Below, one piece after another: positions 33,082 to 42,174 of a DNA stretch of 64,000 nt. Below the pieces are notes generated by a model, which saw only the letters and a list, made by a program, of their open reading frames with translations, searched no databases and was not told where the DNA came from. Made by a program: the position numbers and the translations under genes. The stretch's first letter is position 1. Each line of letters starts with the position of its first letter. The stretch comes from Zunongwangia pacifica (GTDB taxonomy: Bacteria; Bacteroidota; Bacteroidia; Flavobacteriales; Flavobacteriaceae): positions 22,109-86,108 of the forward strand of contig NZ_JAKHSK010000019.1 of NCBI RefSeq assembly GCF_023499215.1, written 5' to 3'.

Positions 33082-33809
33082 AATACGCTTTAGTTACAGG
33101 AGGTTCCCGCGGCATAGGAAAAGCAATCGCCATAAAGCTGGCGCAGGATTTAGGCTATCATATTTTACTGAATTATCATTCCAATACCCAGGCGGCTAAA
33201 GTTACCGCTAAAATTATTGAAGAAAACCATGTAAAATGCGAACTTTTAGCTTTTGATGTTGCGGATGCCAAAGCGACTAAGAATGTCCTTGGAAACTGGC
33301 AAAAATCGAATCCTGAAGCAGTCGTTGAAGTTATTGTAAATAATGCCGGAATCACTAAAGACGGACTGTTTATGTGGATGGGAGAAGACGATTGGCATTC
33401 GGTGATCAACACCTCTTTAAACGGATTTTACAATGTTACCCAGCAGTTTGTAAAAAGTATGCTGCAAAAACGATACGGCAGGATTATCAATATCGTGTCT
33501 TTATCGGGAGTAAAAGGAAATCCGGGACAGGTAAACTATTCGGCAGCAAAAGGCGCGATAATCGCTGCAACAAAAGCTTTAGCGCAGGAAATCGGCAAAC
33601 GTAAAGTTACGGTAAATGCCGTGGCACCGGGATTTATAACTTCAGATATGACGGCCGATTTCGATGAAAAAGAATTAAAGAAAATGATTCCGTTACAACG
33701 TTTCGGAGAAGCTGAAGAAGTTGCGGAGCTGGTAAGTTTTCTGGCCTCAAAAAAAGCATCGTATATTACGGGCGAAGTCATTAATATCAACGGTGGATTA
33801 TATTCATAA
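33078..33809 (+). CDS. 3-oxoacyl-ACP reductase (FabG-type ketoreductase)
   Basis: The 243-residue SDR enzyme has the NADPH loop TGGSRGIG (7-14), NNAG (88-91) and the active-site Tyr154-x3-Lys158 in VNYSAAKGA, preceded by SLSG with the Ser. It would reduce each 3-oxoacyl-ACP during polyene growth. It overlaps the ammonia-lyase gene by 4 bp and lies 3 bp before the acyltransferase. Chromosomal fabG is expected elsewhere. Confidence 0.92.
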   Translation: MKYALVTGGSRGIGKAIAIKLAQDLGYHILLNYHSNTQAAKVTAKIIEENHVKCELLAFDVADAKATKNVLGNWQKSNPEAVVEVIVNNAGITKDGLFMWMGEDDWHSVINTSLNGFYNVTQQFVKSMLQKRYGRIINIVSLSGVKGNPGQVNYSAAKGAIIAATKALAQEIGKRKVTVNAVAPGFITSDMTADFDEKELKKMIPLQRFGEAEEVAELVSFLASKKASYITGEVININGGLYS

Positions 33810-33812
33810 CCC

Positions 33813-34691
33813 ATGGCAGGTTGGAGTGGAAAATCACGCGGAACGCTTTTAAGCATTCGAATATATGTATTTATTATTCGGACGTTTGGGGTATATCCGG
33901 CCTATTTTTTATTGATTTTTATCACGTTGTATTTCTTCATCTTTGCACCAAGCTCTACCCGAAGCATCTATTACTATTTCCGCAGAAGATTAGGATTCTC
34001 CGGGTTCAGTGCTTTTATAAATGTATACAAAAGTTATTTCAAATACGGGAAAGTTCAATTAGATAGGGTATTGATTACGGCCGGAATGAAAGAACGCTAT
34101 AGCTTCGATTTTGATGGGATAGAACATATTGAAAATCTTCGAAAATTAAATAGCGGTGGTATCCTGCTTACTGCACATATCGGTAATTTTAATTTGGCAA
34201 AGCATTTTTTTGACGAGCAGCATACCAGCGCTGTGATCAATCTGGTGATTAGCGATTTTGAACATGAAAACATCAAAAATTATATGGAGTCGGTTACCGG
34301 CAAATCGGCGGTGAAAATTATCGTGCTTCAAAAAGATTTATCCCATATTTTTAAAATGAACCAGGCGCTAAAAAATAATGAGCTCTTGGTATTTGCGGCA
34401 GATCGGTATATGGAGGAAGCCAAAACCTGGGAAGCTGATTTTCTGGGGGCTAAAGCTAAATTTCCACAAGGCCCCTTTAAATTAGGTGTAAGAAATGATA
34501 TTCCGGTATTGTTTGTACATATCATGCGCGAACGAAATTTTCATTATCATTTTTATGCCAGGCCTTATATTCCCGAAAAAAATACCCCAAAAGAAGTTTT
34601 AAAAGCGTATCTTGAAAATCTTGAAAAAATGGTCAAAACCTATCCACATCAATGGTATAATTTTTACGATTATTGGAACGATTTTAGCTAA
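33813..34691 (+). CDS. LpxL-like acyltransferase
   Basis: The 292-residue protein has an N-terminal membrane segment (about residues 15-43) and the lipid A acyltransferase fold. The catalytic box reads TAHIGNFNLAKHFF, where LpxL enzymes have HX4D/E: here the acidic residue is Asn. Other family points, such as FAADRYMEEAKTWEADFLGAKAKFPQGPFKLG, are present. Aryl polyenes are joined to lipids by such enzymes, so it may transfer the polyene or an acyl chain. The Asn makes activity uncertain. Confidence 0.8.
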   Translation: MAGWSGKSRGTLLSIRIYVFIIRTFGVYPAYFLLIFITLYFFIFAPSSTRSIYYYFRRRLGFSGFSAFINVYKSYFKYGKVQLDRVLITAGMKERYSFDFDGIEHIENLRKLNSGGILLTAHIGNFNLAKHFFDEQHTSAVINLVISDFEHENIKNYMESVTGKSAVKIIVLQKDLSHIFKMNQALKNNELLVFAADRYMEEAKTWEADFLGAKAKFPQGPFKLGVRNDIPVLFVHIMRERNFHYHFYARPYIPEKNTPKEVLKAYLENLEKMVKTYPHQWYNFYDYWNDFS

Positions 34692-34700
34692 TCAATTTTT

Positions 34701-35150
34701 ATGGCAGAAAAATTACTTCAGGCTCCTATTTTAGATCCACAGGAAATTATAAAATTAATTCCGCAGAAACCACCATTTGTTATGGTGGATAAGTTGCATG
34801 ATTATACGAAACTTACCGGAATCACGGGCTTCCTCGTGCCGGATGATAATATCCTGGTGGATAATGGTATTTTTTCTGAACCAGGCCTTATAGAGCACAT
34901 GGCACAAAGTATGTCGCTGCACCGCGGCTATCAGGGCTATATCAGCGGACTGGAAAAACCACAAACCGGGTTTATAGGCGCGATCAAATCGGTTGAAATC
35001 TTTAGATTACCAAAAGCAGGGGAAGAACTGACCACGCATGTCGAAATTTTGCATGAAGTAATGAAGGTGACCCTGGTAACGGCAAAAACCTTAGATAAAA
35101 ACGAGCAGGTGATCGCTACTTCAGAAATGAAAACCGTAACGGTAGATTAA
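34701..35150 (+). CDS. FabZ/ApeP-like hotdog dehydratase subunit
   Basis: The 149-residue hotdog protein reads IIKLIPQKPPFVMVDKLHDY at the start and GIFSEPGLIEHMAQSMSLHRG in the active-site region. Compared with FabZ (GHFP...PGVLIVEALAQ), the catalytic His of GHFP is missing and the catalytic Glu of the helix is kept. Such half sites occur in ApeP-like subunits that pair with an ApeI-like partner. The likely partner is the protein at 41499, which keeps His and lacks Glu. It lies 9 bp after the acyltransferase. Confidence 0.8.
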   Translation: MAEKLLQAPILDPQEIIKLIPQKPPFVMVDKLHDYTKLTGITGFLVPDDNILVDNGIFSEPGLIEHMAQSMSLHRGYQGYISGLEKPQTGFIGAIKSVEIFRLPKAGEELTTHVEILHEVMKVTLVTAKTLDKNEQVIATSEMKTVTVD

Positions 35151-35290
35151 AGCTTTAAGGGGGTAATCAGATGATCCCGTTGTTATCATTACCCGTTGCT
35201 TTCATTACCGCGAGGCTTCGAAGCTATAAAATTCTTTTCAAAATCCTCCTTTTTAGACTTGCCCGGAAGTTTATGATCAATGTTACTTAA

Positions 35291-35707
35291 ATGAATAAAG
35301 AATTAAACATACAAACTCAATTAAAGGTGCGTTTTAGCGAGTGTGATTCTTTACAAATTGTCTGGCATGGCAACTATCTGAAATATTTTGAAGAAGGTCG
35401 CGAAGATTTTGCCCGCAGACACCATATTTCGTATTTAGACGCGAAAGCCAATGGCTTTGCAACGCCTATCGTAAAATCTTCCTGTGAGCATAAGCTACCT
35501 TTAAAATACGGTGACGAATTTATGGTCGAAACGACATTTGTTCCTACTGCATCAGCTAAAATCATTTATCAATACCGGATTTTTAAAGACAGTCAATTGA
35601 TCTGTACCGGGGAAACGGTTCAGGTTTTTGTAGATGAAAATGGAGCGTTAGTATGGAATAATCCTTCATTTTTTCTAGATTGGAAAAAGAAAATGGGGCT
35701 GATTTGA
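35291..35707 (+). CDS. Hotdog thioesterase (4-hydroxybenzoyl-CoA type)
   Basis: The 138-residue protein has VRFSECDSLQIVWHGNYLKYFEEGREDF near the N-terminus, the signature of 4HBT thioesterases with Asp as catalytic residue (FSECDSLQIVWH). It could release or edit acyl-ACP intermediates. It follows a 140-bp gap and ends in the TGATG overlap with the ketosynthase start. Confidence 0.88.
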   Translation: MNKELNIQTQLKVRFSECDSLQIVWHGNYLKYFEEGREDFARRHHISYLDAKANGFATPIVKSSCEHKLPLKYGDEFMVETTFVPTASAKIIYQYRIFKDSQLICTGETVQVFVDENGALVWNNPSFFLDWKKKMGLI

Positions 35708-36861
35708 TGAAGAACCTTTACTTACATGAAGATTGCATAATTTCGCCGCTTGGTTGTACCACTTCAGAAAATCTGAAACATCTAAGAAGCGGCACTACCG
35801 GTTTACAGAAATTTGATAAAAGTGAGTTTCTGGATACTCCAATTTGTGCCGGAGTGGTAAATTCAGAAGTACTGGCGGAAGCTTTTTCTGCCATTGGTGA
35901 TCCCAAAGCCTTTACAAAACTGGAGCAAATGATGCTGTTGGCGGTTCACCAAATTCTGATTAAAAATCCGGATTTGAACCGGATGGAAACCGGACTTATC
36001 GTGTCAACCACCAAAGGAAATGTTCATCTTTTAGAAGACTTGGGTGTTTTTAAAAAAGAGCGCTTGTTATTATCCAATTTGGGCGAAATTATTAAAGACT
36101 TTTTTGGGTTTGGCCTAAAACCTATTGTGGTGTCTAATGCCTGTATTTCTGGAGGTTTGGCCCTTGCAGTTGCCAAGAAAATGATCAATGCCGGGAAATT
36201 TAATAAGGCTGTTGTGGTTGGGGGTGATATGCTATCAAAGTTTATCGTTACCGGTTTTAATTCTTTTCAGGCGCTTAGTGAAACCGCCTGTAAACCTTTT
36301 TCCAAAGATCGAAACGGCATTAACCTTGGTGAAGCTGCCGCTGCCATGCTGGTGAGTGACACCCCAAAAAAAGATTCGGTTACTATCAGTTTAGCAGGTG
36401 ATGCTTCGGCCAATGATGCCAATCATATCTCTGGCCCGTCAAGAACCGGTGAAGGTTTGTTTAAAAGTATTCAGAATTCGCTTAAAGAAGCCGGGATTTC
36501 TTCTGAAGCAATTAAAGCGGTCGCTACGCATGGTACCGCAACGCTATATAATGATGAGATGGAAGCGATTGCCATTACTCGAAGCGATTTGGGAGCCACT
36601 CCGCTACATAGCGTAAAAGCTTATTATGGACATACCTTAGGAGCATCGGCTTTAATCGAATCTATTTTATGTAAACACATGATGCTGAATAACGAAATTT
36701 ACCCTAGTCTTCATTTTAATAAACTAGGTGTTTCAAAACAAATAAATGTGGTTACCGCTTATCAAAATTCGATAAACCTGGATTATGTTTTAAAAACAGC
36801 TTCAGGGTTTGGTGGCTGTAATTTGGCGATGGTCTTTAAAAAAGGAGGAGAAAATGAATAA
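35707..36861 (+). CDS. Beta-ketoacyl-ACP synthase (first KS)
   Basis: Start at ATG 35707 overlaps the preceding stop (TGATG). The 384-residue KS has the active-site Cys146 in VSNACISGGL, the His motifs ATHGTATLYNDEME and YYGHTLGASAL, and KPFSKDRNGINLGEAAAAM. All three catalytic residues (Cys, His, His) are present, so condensation activity is likely. It lies next to the thioesterase and the degenerate KS-like gene. It may extend or initiate the polyene chain. Confidence 0.92.
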   Translation: MKNLYLHEDCIISPLGCTTSENLKHLRSGTTGLQKFDKSEFLDTPICAGVVNSEVLAEAFSAIGDPKAFTKLEQMMLLAVHQILIKNPDLNRMETGLIVSTTKGNVHLLEDLGVFKKERLLLSNLGEIIKDFFGFGLKPIVVSNACISGGLALAVAKKMINAGKFNKAVVVGGDMLSKFIVTGFNSFQALSETACKPFSKDRNGINLGEAAAAMLVSDTPKKDSVTISLAGDASANDANHISGPSRTGEGLFKSIQNSLKEAGISSEAIKAVATHGTATLYNDEMEAIAITRSDLGATPLHSVKAYYGHTLGASALIESILCKHMMLNNEIYPSLHFNKLGVSKQINVVTAYQNSINLDYVLKTASGFGGCNLAMVFKKGGENE

Positions 36862-37453
36862 TCTAAGTGTAGATCACTGGGTGCGAATTAAAGATGGAAA
36901 AATCATTGTTGATGGCGAAGTGGTATTTGCTTCGGAAGCAGATATTGCGAGCTTTTTAAAAGCTGCTTTTAAGTTTTTAAATATAAAATATCCCAAATTC
37001 CATAAAATGGACCGACTTTCGAAGTTGGGGTTTATCGCTTCAGAAATCGTAATGAAAGAAGAGGCTGAAATTTCAGAAGATACCGCTCTTGTTTTTAGTA
37101 ATAACAGCTCTAGTTTAGCCAGTGACCAAAATTACCAGGAATCTATAAAAAATTTTCCTTCCCCTTCACTTTTTGTTTATACCCTGCCCAATATTGTTTT
37201 GGGAGAAATTAGTATCCGGTTTGGATTAAAAAGCGAAAATGTCTTTTTTATTGAAGATGAGTTTAATGCAAAATTATTGATCGATTATTCTGCGCAGTTA
37301 ATCGAATCTGCAAAAGCAAATAAAGTGCTTTGTGCCTGGTTAAACTTGCACAATGTTGAATATGATGTATTTTTGTGGCTAAGTTCAGAATCTCACAAAA
37401 AAGAAATTACTGAAGAACAAATACGCAAAATATACGATGCCGATTATGACTGA
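36854..37453 (+). CDS. Degenerate half-size ketosynthase-like protein
   Basis: The ATG at 36854 is chosen because it follows a perfect AGGAGG site, rare in Bacteroidota, and overlaps the preceding stop by 8 bp. The 199-residue protein has KS-like pieces (SLFVYTLPNIVLGEISIRFGLKSENVFFIED) but no catalytic Cys or His pair and is half the KS length. It could be a structural partner of the ketosynthases, and flexirubin clusters carry similar short proteins often labelled 3-oxoacyl-ACP synthase. The stop overlaps the ACP gene. Confidence 0.65.
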   Translation: MNNLSVDHWVRIKDGKIIVDGEVVFASEADIASFLKAAFKFLNIKYPKFHKMDRLSKLGFIASEIVMKEEAEISEDTALVFSNNSSSLASDQNYQESIKNFPSPSLFVYTLPNIVLGEISIRFGLKSENVFFIEDEFNAKLLIDYSAQLIESAKANKVLCAWLNLHNVEYDVFLWLSSESHKKEITEEQIRKIYDADYD

Positions 37454-37703
37454 TTTGCATACCGAGTTAAAAGCCAGTATCATAGAACAGCTAAACCTGG
37501 AAGACATGGAGGTGAGCGATATAGAAAATGACGAACCGCTATTTGGTGACGGGCTTGGCTTAGATTCCATCGATGCTTTAGAACTTATCGTTTTACTGGA
37601 AAAAGATTACGGTATCAAACTTACCGATCCTAAAAAAGGCCGGGAAATTTTTGAAAGTATCAATAAAATGGCAGATTTTATTGAAGCGAACCGTACAAAA
37701 TAA
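37446..37703 (+). CDS. Acyl carrier protein
   Basis: The 85-residue acidic protein has the phosphopantetheine motif GLDSIDALEL (Ser at about residue 41) and typical helices. The start at ATG 37446 (MTDLHTELK) is preferred to 37437 because of family N-termini. It overlaps the end of the preceding gene and lies 3 bp before the second KS. It should carry the polyene chain through extension and reduction. Confidence 0.93.
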   Translation: MTDLHTELKASIIEQLNLEDMEVSDIENDEPLFGDGLGLDSIDALELIVLLEKDYGIKLTDPKKGREIFESINKMADFIEANRTK

Positions 37704-37706
37704 AAT

Positions 37707-38888
37707 ATGAGTAGGAGCGTTGCCGTAACCGGAATGGGTATTTTTTCTGCTATAGGAAAAAATCTGGAGGAAAATCACCGCTCGCTAATTCATGGAAAAC
37801 ACGGACTTTCACATCCTGAAATCCTGGAAACAGTTCATCAAAATTTACCTATTGGGGAGATTAAATCTACTAATAGTGATCTTGCTGATGCATTGAATTT
37901 GGATAAAAATCATGCGTTTACCCGTGCGGCATTATTAGGAACTATAGCTTTAAAAGAAGCGCTTCAAAATGCTAAAATAGAAGATTTTACAAATATTGGA
38001 TTTGTAAACGGGAACAGTGTTGGTGGTATGGATATGACCGAGCGGTTTTATCGGGAATATGAAAGCAATCCGGCCAATCGAAGGTTTATACAGGCACAGC
38101 ATCCGGGATTTACCACTGAACAGATCGCCGGTTATTTTGGGATTGATAATTATGTTACCACGATTAGCACGGCATGCTCATCTGCTGCAAATGCCGTTAT
38201 GTTGGGTGCCAGGCTTATACAATCTGGTCGCCTGGATCAGGTTATTGTGGGGGGAACCGATTGTCTTTCAAGATTTACACTAAATGGTTTTAATTCCTTA
38301 ATGATTTATTCGGAAGATTTTCCGAAACCTTTTGATAGCGAACGAAAAGGACTAAACCTGGGAGAAGCCGCAGCATATCTGGTATTGGAATCGGCAGACT
38401 TTGCTAAGAATAAAGAAGTTTTAGGCTATGTTTCCGGTTATGGAAATGCCAATGATGCTTTTCATCAAACCGCCTCTTCAGAAAATGGGGAAGGTGCTTA
38501 TCTTGCCATGCAAAAAGCTCTGGAAACAGCCAACTTAAACCCGCACCATATCGATTATATCAATGCACATGGTACGGCTACACAAAATAACGATCTCTCA
38601 GAAAGCCGGGCTTTAATCCGTATTTTTAAAGAAATGCCGGCTTTTAGCAGTACAAAATCTTTTACCGGCCATACGCTGGCAGCAGCCGGTGCGATCGAGG
38701 CTGTGTTTAGTTTGCTGGCGATAAAACATCAGCAAATTTATCCCAATCTTAATTTTAACTCGGCTATTAGTGATACCAGATTACGACCGGTAACCGAGTT
38801 ACAATCGACTAAAATTCAGCATGTGTTATCTAATTCTTTTGGTTTTGGCGGCAACTGTACATCTTTAATATTCAGTAAAGATGAGTAG
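37707..38888 (+). CDS. Beta-ketoacyl-ACP synthase (FabF-type, second KS)
   Basis: The 393-residue KS has the nucleophile Cys157 in TISTACSSAANAV and the His residues in NAHGTATQNND and FTGHTLAAAGAIEA. Opening SVAVTGMGIFSAIGKN is the usual strand. It lies directly before the CLF-like gene (8-bp overlap), the KS-CLF order of type II polyketide systems, and so probably forms the heterodimer that makes the polyene. Confidence 0.93.
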   Translation: MSRSVAVTGMGIFSAIGKNLEENHRSLIHGKHGLSHPEILETVHQNLPIGEIKSTNSDLADALNLDKNHAFTRAALLGTIALKEALQNAKIEDFTNIGFVNGNSVGGMDMTERFYREYESNPANRRFIQAQHPGFTTEQIAGYFGIDNYVTTISTACSSAANAVMLGARLIQSGRLDQVIVGGTDCLSRFTLNGFNSLMIYSEDFPKPFDSERKGLNLGEAAAYLVLESADFAKNKEVLGYVSGYGNANDAFHQTASSENGEGAYLAMQKALETANLNPHHIDYINAHGTATQNNDLSESRALIRIFKEMPAFSSTKSFTGHTLAAAGAIEAVFSLLAIKHQQIYPNLNFNSAISDTRLRPVTELQSTKIQHVLSNSFGFGGNCTSLIFSKDE

Positions 38889-39945
38889 AAAAATGTACAT
38901 TAACGGAATGGCTAGCATCGCAGCCCAAACGGAAGAGGATCTGTTTACTGAAAACCTGCAATCGTTCAGCGAAAATATATTTCCGGCAACTTCAGTAAAT
39001 TATAAAGAATATATTAAACCCATGATGCTTCGCCGAATGTCGAAGGCCATAAAAATGGGGCTGGTAACCGCTAAGCGAGCTTTAAATGAAGCAGGAGTAG
39101 ATGTTCCCGACAGCATTATTGTAGGAACCGGAGAAGGCTGCAAACAGGATACCGAAAAGTTTTTGGAGAATATTTTAGATGAAAATGAAAGTTTTTTAAC
39201 GCCAACAGCTTTTATCCAGAGTACGCACAACACCGTGGGCGGGCAAATTGCACTCGATTTAAAATGTACCGGTTATAATATGACGTATACGCAGAATAGC
39301 GCATCTTTCGAATCAGCCTTAATCGACGCGAAACTTCAATTTACGGAAGAGATGGGTACACGTTGTGTTTTGGTAGGTGGTGTAGATGAAATTGCAAGAA
39401 TAAGTACCCCTTTTTATAATTTAGACGGACAGTTAAAAGCTGGCGAAATAAATACAGCTAAAATTCTACAATCTTCGTCGGAAGGGACCATAACTTCTGA
39501 AGGCGCTGCATTTTTTTTACTTTCAGAAATAAGAACACAGGATTCTTTTGCTGAAATTTCTGATTGTATGATTTACAGAAATATTTCAGAAGAAAAGCTT
39601 CAGGAAGAAATTAGCTGGTTTTTAAAGAAAAATGATTTGAAAATCGATGAGCTTGATGTAGTGATTTTAGGCAATAATGGGGATACAAGGTACGATCATT
39701 ATTATCAACAACTTCAGGAAGATCTATTTAAAAATACGCTTCAGCTAGGCTATAAAAATTGGGTAGGTGATTATAATACCGTTACCGCTTATGCCTGCTG
39801 GCTTGGTGCTGAAATCCTAAAAAGAAAAGAAATTCCGCAGCAATTAAAATTGAATAATCTACCCTTAAAACAACCAACCTCGATTTTAGTTTATAATCAG
39901 TATCTTGGGAAAAATCATAGTCTAACCTTGCTCCGAAGTCTTTGA
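38881..39945 (+). CDS. Ketosynthase chain-length factor-like protein
   Basis: The 354-residue thiolase-fold protein resembles KS proteins (MYINGMASIAAQTEEDL, STHNTVGGQIAL, VLVGGVDEIARIS) but the nucleophile position reads TYTQNSASFESA, with no Cys. It should serve as chain-length factor or KS beta subunit. It overlaps the second KS by 8 bp and the next gene by 4 bp. Confidence 0.9.
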   Translation: MSRKMYINGMASIAAQTEEDLFTENLQSFSENIFPATSVNYKEYIKPMMLRRMSKAIKMGLVTAKRALNEAGVDVPDSIIVGTGEGCKQDTEKFLENILDENESFLTPTAFIQSTHNTVGGQIALDLKCTGYNMTYTQNSASFESALIDAKLQFTEEMGTRCVLVGGVDEIARISTPFYNLDGQLKAGEINTAKILQSSSEGTITSEGAAFFLLSEIRTQDSFAEISDCMIYRNISEEKLQEEISWFLKKNDLKIDELDVVILGNNGDTRYDHYYQQLQEDLFKNTLQLGYKNWVGDYNTVTAYACWLGAEILKRKEIPQQLKLNNLPLKQPTSILVYNQYLGKNHSLTLLRSL

Positions 39946-40712
39946 AATTCTGTATTATAAATTTCTTGATCTGGATCTTATTGATCGCTGTGGCGATGTA
40001 TACCGGTATTAACGGCTTACCACTTTGGCCCATAGCGGTATTGGCAATCTTGTATCCTGTGTTTTTAATCACTATTTCTACCAATATTCGATGGAATGTG
40101 TTTGTAAAAGGATACCATCATCAAAAAAAACATCCGAAAAAAGAAGTGTGCTTAACTTTTGATGATGGTCCAACCCAAGTTACCCCGCACATCCTGGAAC
40201 TACTGGATAAATATGATGCGAAAGCCTGCTTTTTTTGTATTGGTAAGCAAATGGAAAAGCATCCTGAAATTGTTCAGGAAATTATAAAAAGAGGTCATAC
40301 CATAGGAAATCATACCTATTCACATACCCGAAAAATGGGGTTTATTTCTTCCAAGAGTATAGCGAGAGAAATTGATGCCTGTAATATTGTGGCAAACGAT
40401 ATCACCGGTTTAAACCTTCATTTTTTCAGACCGCCTTTTGGGATCATCAATCCAAAAACCAAACGGGCTATACAAAAAACAGGGCACCGGGTAATTGGTT
40501 GGAACCTTCGTACTTATGATGCGATTTTAAATAATGAAACCAAAATTGTACATCGCGTAAAGCGTAAACTACAACCGGGAGATGTAATTTTATTGCATGA
40601 TAATAAGGAACAAACCGTAACTATCTTGGAACAATTGTTGATACACTTTGAATCGAATGAATATCAGGCAATACGGCCCGATCAATTATTTAAAATCCAT
40701 GCGTATATTTAG
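39942..40712 (+). CDS. Polysaccharide deacetylase-like (NodB homology) membrane protein
   Basis: The 256-residue protein has two N-terminal membrane helices (about 3-20 and 25-42), then the NodB domain: LTFDDGPTQVTPHILELLDKY (catalytic Asp, metal Asp), GNHTYSHT (metal His pair), RPPFG and GDVILLHDN. Metal residues are kept, so hydrolase activity is likely. Its substrate in a pigment locus is unclear; it may act on a sugar or lipid part of the product. It overlaps both neighbours. Confidence 0.9.
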   Translation: MKFCIINFLIWILLIAVAMYTGINGLPLWPIAVLAILYPVFLITISTNIRWNVFVKGYHHQKKHPKKEVCLTFDDGPTQVTPHILELLDKYDAKACFFCIGKQMEKHPEIVQEIIKRGHTIGNHTYSHTRKMGFISSKSIAREIDACNIVANDITGLNLHFFRPPFGIINPKTKRAIQKTGHRVIGWNLRTYDAILNNETKIVHRVKRKLQPGDVILLHDNKEQTVTILEQLLIHFESNEYQAIRPDQLFKIHAYI

Positions 40713-41322
40713 TTTTATCCTGTTTTTCTGGAGTTTTGGAGTTTTTGCTCAGCAGCAAAATTTTACCAGTGTGAACTTAAAATCATCACCATCAAAGCTT
40801 ACTGAAAAAATGGAATCGGCCAAAAGCCTTTATGGAGAGTTTGAGCAGACCAAAGTGATGAAAATGATGGATGCAGAAGCCTCTTCTCATGGCAAAATCT
40901 ATTATAAGTCGCCTGATATCATAAAATGGCAGTATACCAAACCTTTCCCATACTCCTTACTTTTTAAAAATGATTTTTTGTATATCGATGATGATGGTCA
41001 AAAAAGCAGACAGGATATGAGTGCCAACAAACTCTTTGCGAAACTTGGTGATCTTATCACGGGAAGCCTTAACGGAAAACTATTACAGGACGATGCCAAT
41101 TTTGATGTGGAATATCGTAAAAAAAAGAACGTGGTTGAAGCTGTAATTACGCCTAAAAATAAAAGTATGGCTGATATGTTCGAGAAAGTGATTATGAGTT
41201 TTTCTGAAGATCAAATGCTGCAATCTGTGAAACTTCAGGAAGATACCGGAGATTATACCTTAATCATATTTAAGAACTGGCATATCAACAAACCTATAAA
41301 AGCCGCTGTTTTTCAGCCATAA
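40699..41322 (+). CDS. LolA-like outer-membrane lipid carrier
   Basis: The ATG at 40699 gives a clean signal peptide (MRIFSFILFFWSFGVFA-QQ). The mature domain matches LolA: SLYGEFEQTKVMKMMDAEASSHGKIYYKSPDIIKWQYTKPFPYSLLF. LolA-like proteins ferry lipids or lipoproteins across the periplasm. In pigment clusters this is a candidate carrier of the lipid-linked polyene. It overlaps the deacetylase end by 14 bp. About 175 bp without a gene separate it from the dehydratase. Confidence 0.88.
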   Translation: MRIFSFILFFWSFGVFAQQQNFTSVNLKSSPSKLTEKMESAKSLYGEFEQTKVMKMMDAEASSHGKIYYKSPDIIKWQYTKPFPYSLLFKNDFLYIDDDGQKSRQDMSANKLFAKLGDLITGSLNGKLLQDDANFDVEYRKKKNVVEAVITPKNKSMADMFEKVIMSFSEDQMLQSVKLQEDTGDYTLIIFKNWHINKPIKAAVFQP

Positions 41323-41498
41323 GGTGTTGATGTGGGGTTTAGACCTTAGCATTCCTTTCAAATTACACTTTTTATACCGAATTTCTTAGCAAGGTTTTTT
41401 GGAATCATTTAAAATAAGCTTCGATTCTTCGTATATCAAGTAATTCCTGACACTTTATTAAAGTATTTCAGTATTTTAGTCGGCATTAAATTCCCTTT

Positions 41499-41864
41499 AT
41501 GCTGCTTAAAGATTTTTATACAGTCTTAGAATCTTCACAACAAGAAGATACATTTATTACTAAACTTTCCATTGAGAAAACACATCCCTTATACGCAGGA
41601 CATTTTCCCGAACGGCCGGTTACTCCCGGTGTAATTTTAATGCAGCTTTTTAAGGAGGAAGCTGAACGGCGTACCGGTAAATCATTAGCATTACAACATG
41701 CGAATAATGTGAAATTTATGGCGGTGGTCGACCCCAATACCTGTGATCATCTGATATTGGAATCTCATATCACTGAGGAAGATGGAATCATAAAAGTGCG
41801 CGGAATTGCACGGCAGAATGAAGCTTTAGCCTTAAAATTCAGCGCCTTTTATAAGGCTGTTTAA
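41499..41864 (+). CDS. FabA/ApeI-like hotdog dehydratase subunit
   Basis: The 121-residue hotdog protein has THPLYAGHFPERPVTPGVILMQLFKEE. The catalytic His in GHFP is kept, whereas the Glu of the FabZ-type helix (VEALAQ) is replaced around LMQLF. The protein at 34701 shows the reverse, with Glu but no His. Together they could build one composite active site, as reported for the two-subunit ApeI-ApeP dehydratase. Confidence 0.82.
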   Translation: MLLKDFYTVLESSQQEDTFITKLSIEKTHPLYAGHFPERPVTPGVILMQLFKEEAERRTGKSLALQHANNVKFMAVVDPNTCDHLILESHITEEDGIIKVRGIARQNEALALKFSAFYKAV

Positions 41865-42174
41865 GAGTTTAATAACCAGATAAGCAACCTAAGGATCAAG
41901 AAATAATTATTGGTTATAATTTTTTAATTTCTAATACATTGATTCTGATCATTACAGACGTTTTAGATCATTGCGTAAATTTTTCAAGAAAATTTGTATC
42001 GAAATGCTACCAATATGAAATTTAGGTATAACGTCTTTACAAAGATTTTACCCAGCCTCTTTAGTTTATGAAAGGAAATTAAGCTATAGAAGTACCGGAG
42101 CCTTTAATCTCGATTATTAATAAAACTCTTATGTTTAGGTAGTTTAAATTAATACTTTTGCAGCAAGCAAAAAA
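41865..42174. other. 310-bp non-coding gap in the pigment locus
   Basis: No gene is supported. It holds only short A/T-rich frames and ends with a promoter-like TACTTTTG at 42153. In relatives DarA/DarB might be expected in this part of the locus, but no DarA- or DarB-like peptide can be read here. Confidence 0.4.
42153..42160 (+). promoter_or_regulatory. -7 box of a second pigment transcript
   Basis: TACTTTTG matches TAnnTTTG exactly and lies 15 bp before the glycosyltransferase ATG, so the leader would be very short. A -33 box is not clear. Confidence 0.45.

Noticed and set aside
41865..42174. Possible decayed darB or darA between dehydratase and glycosyltransferase
   Set aside because: Reading all frames shows no peptide with KAS III or DarA motifs; only A/T-rich short frames are present. 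The idea is left as a search target.
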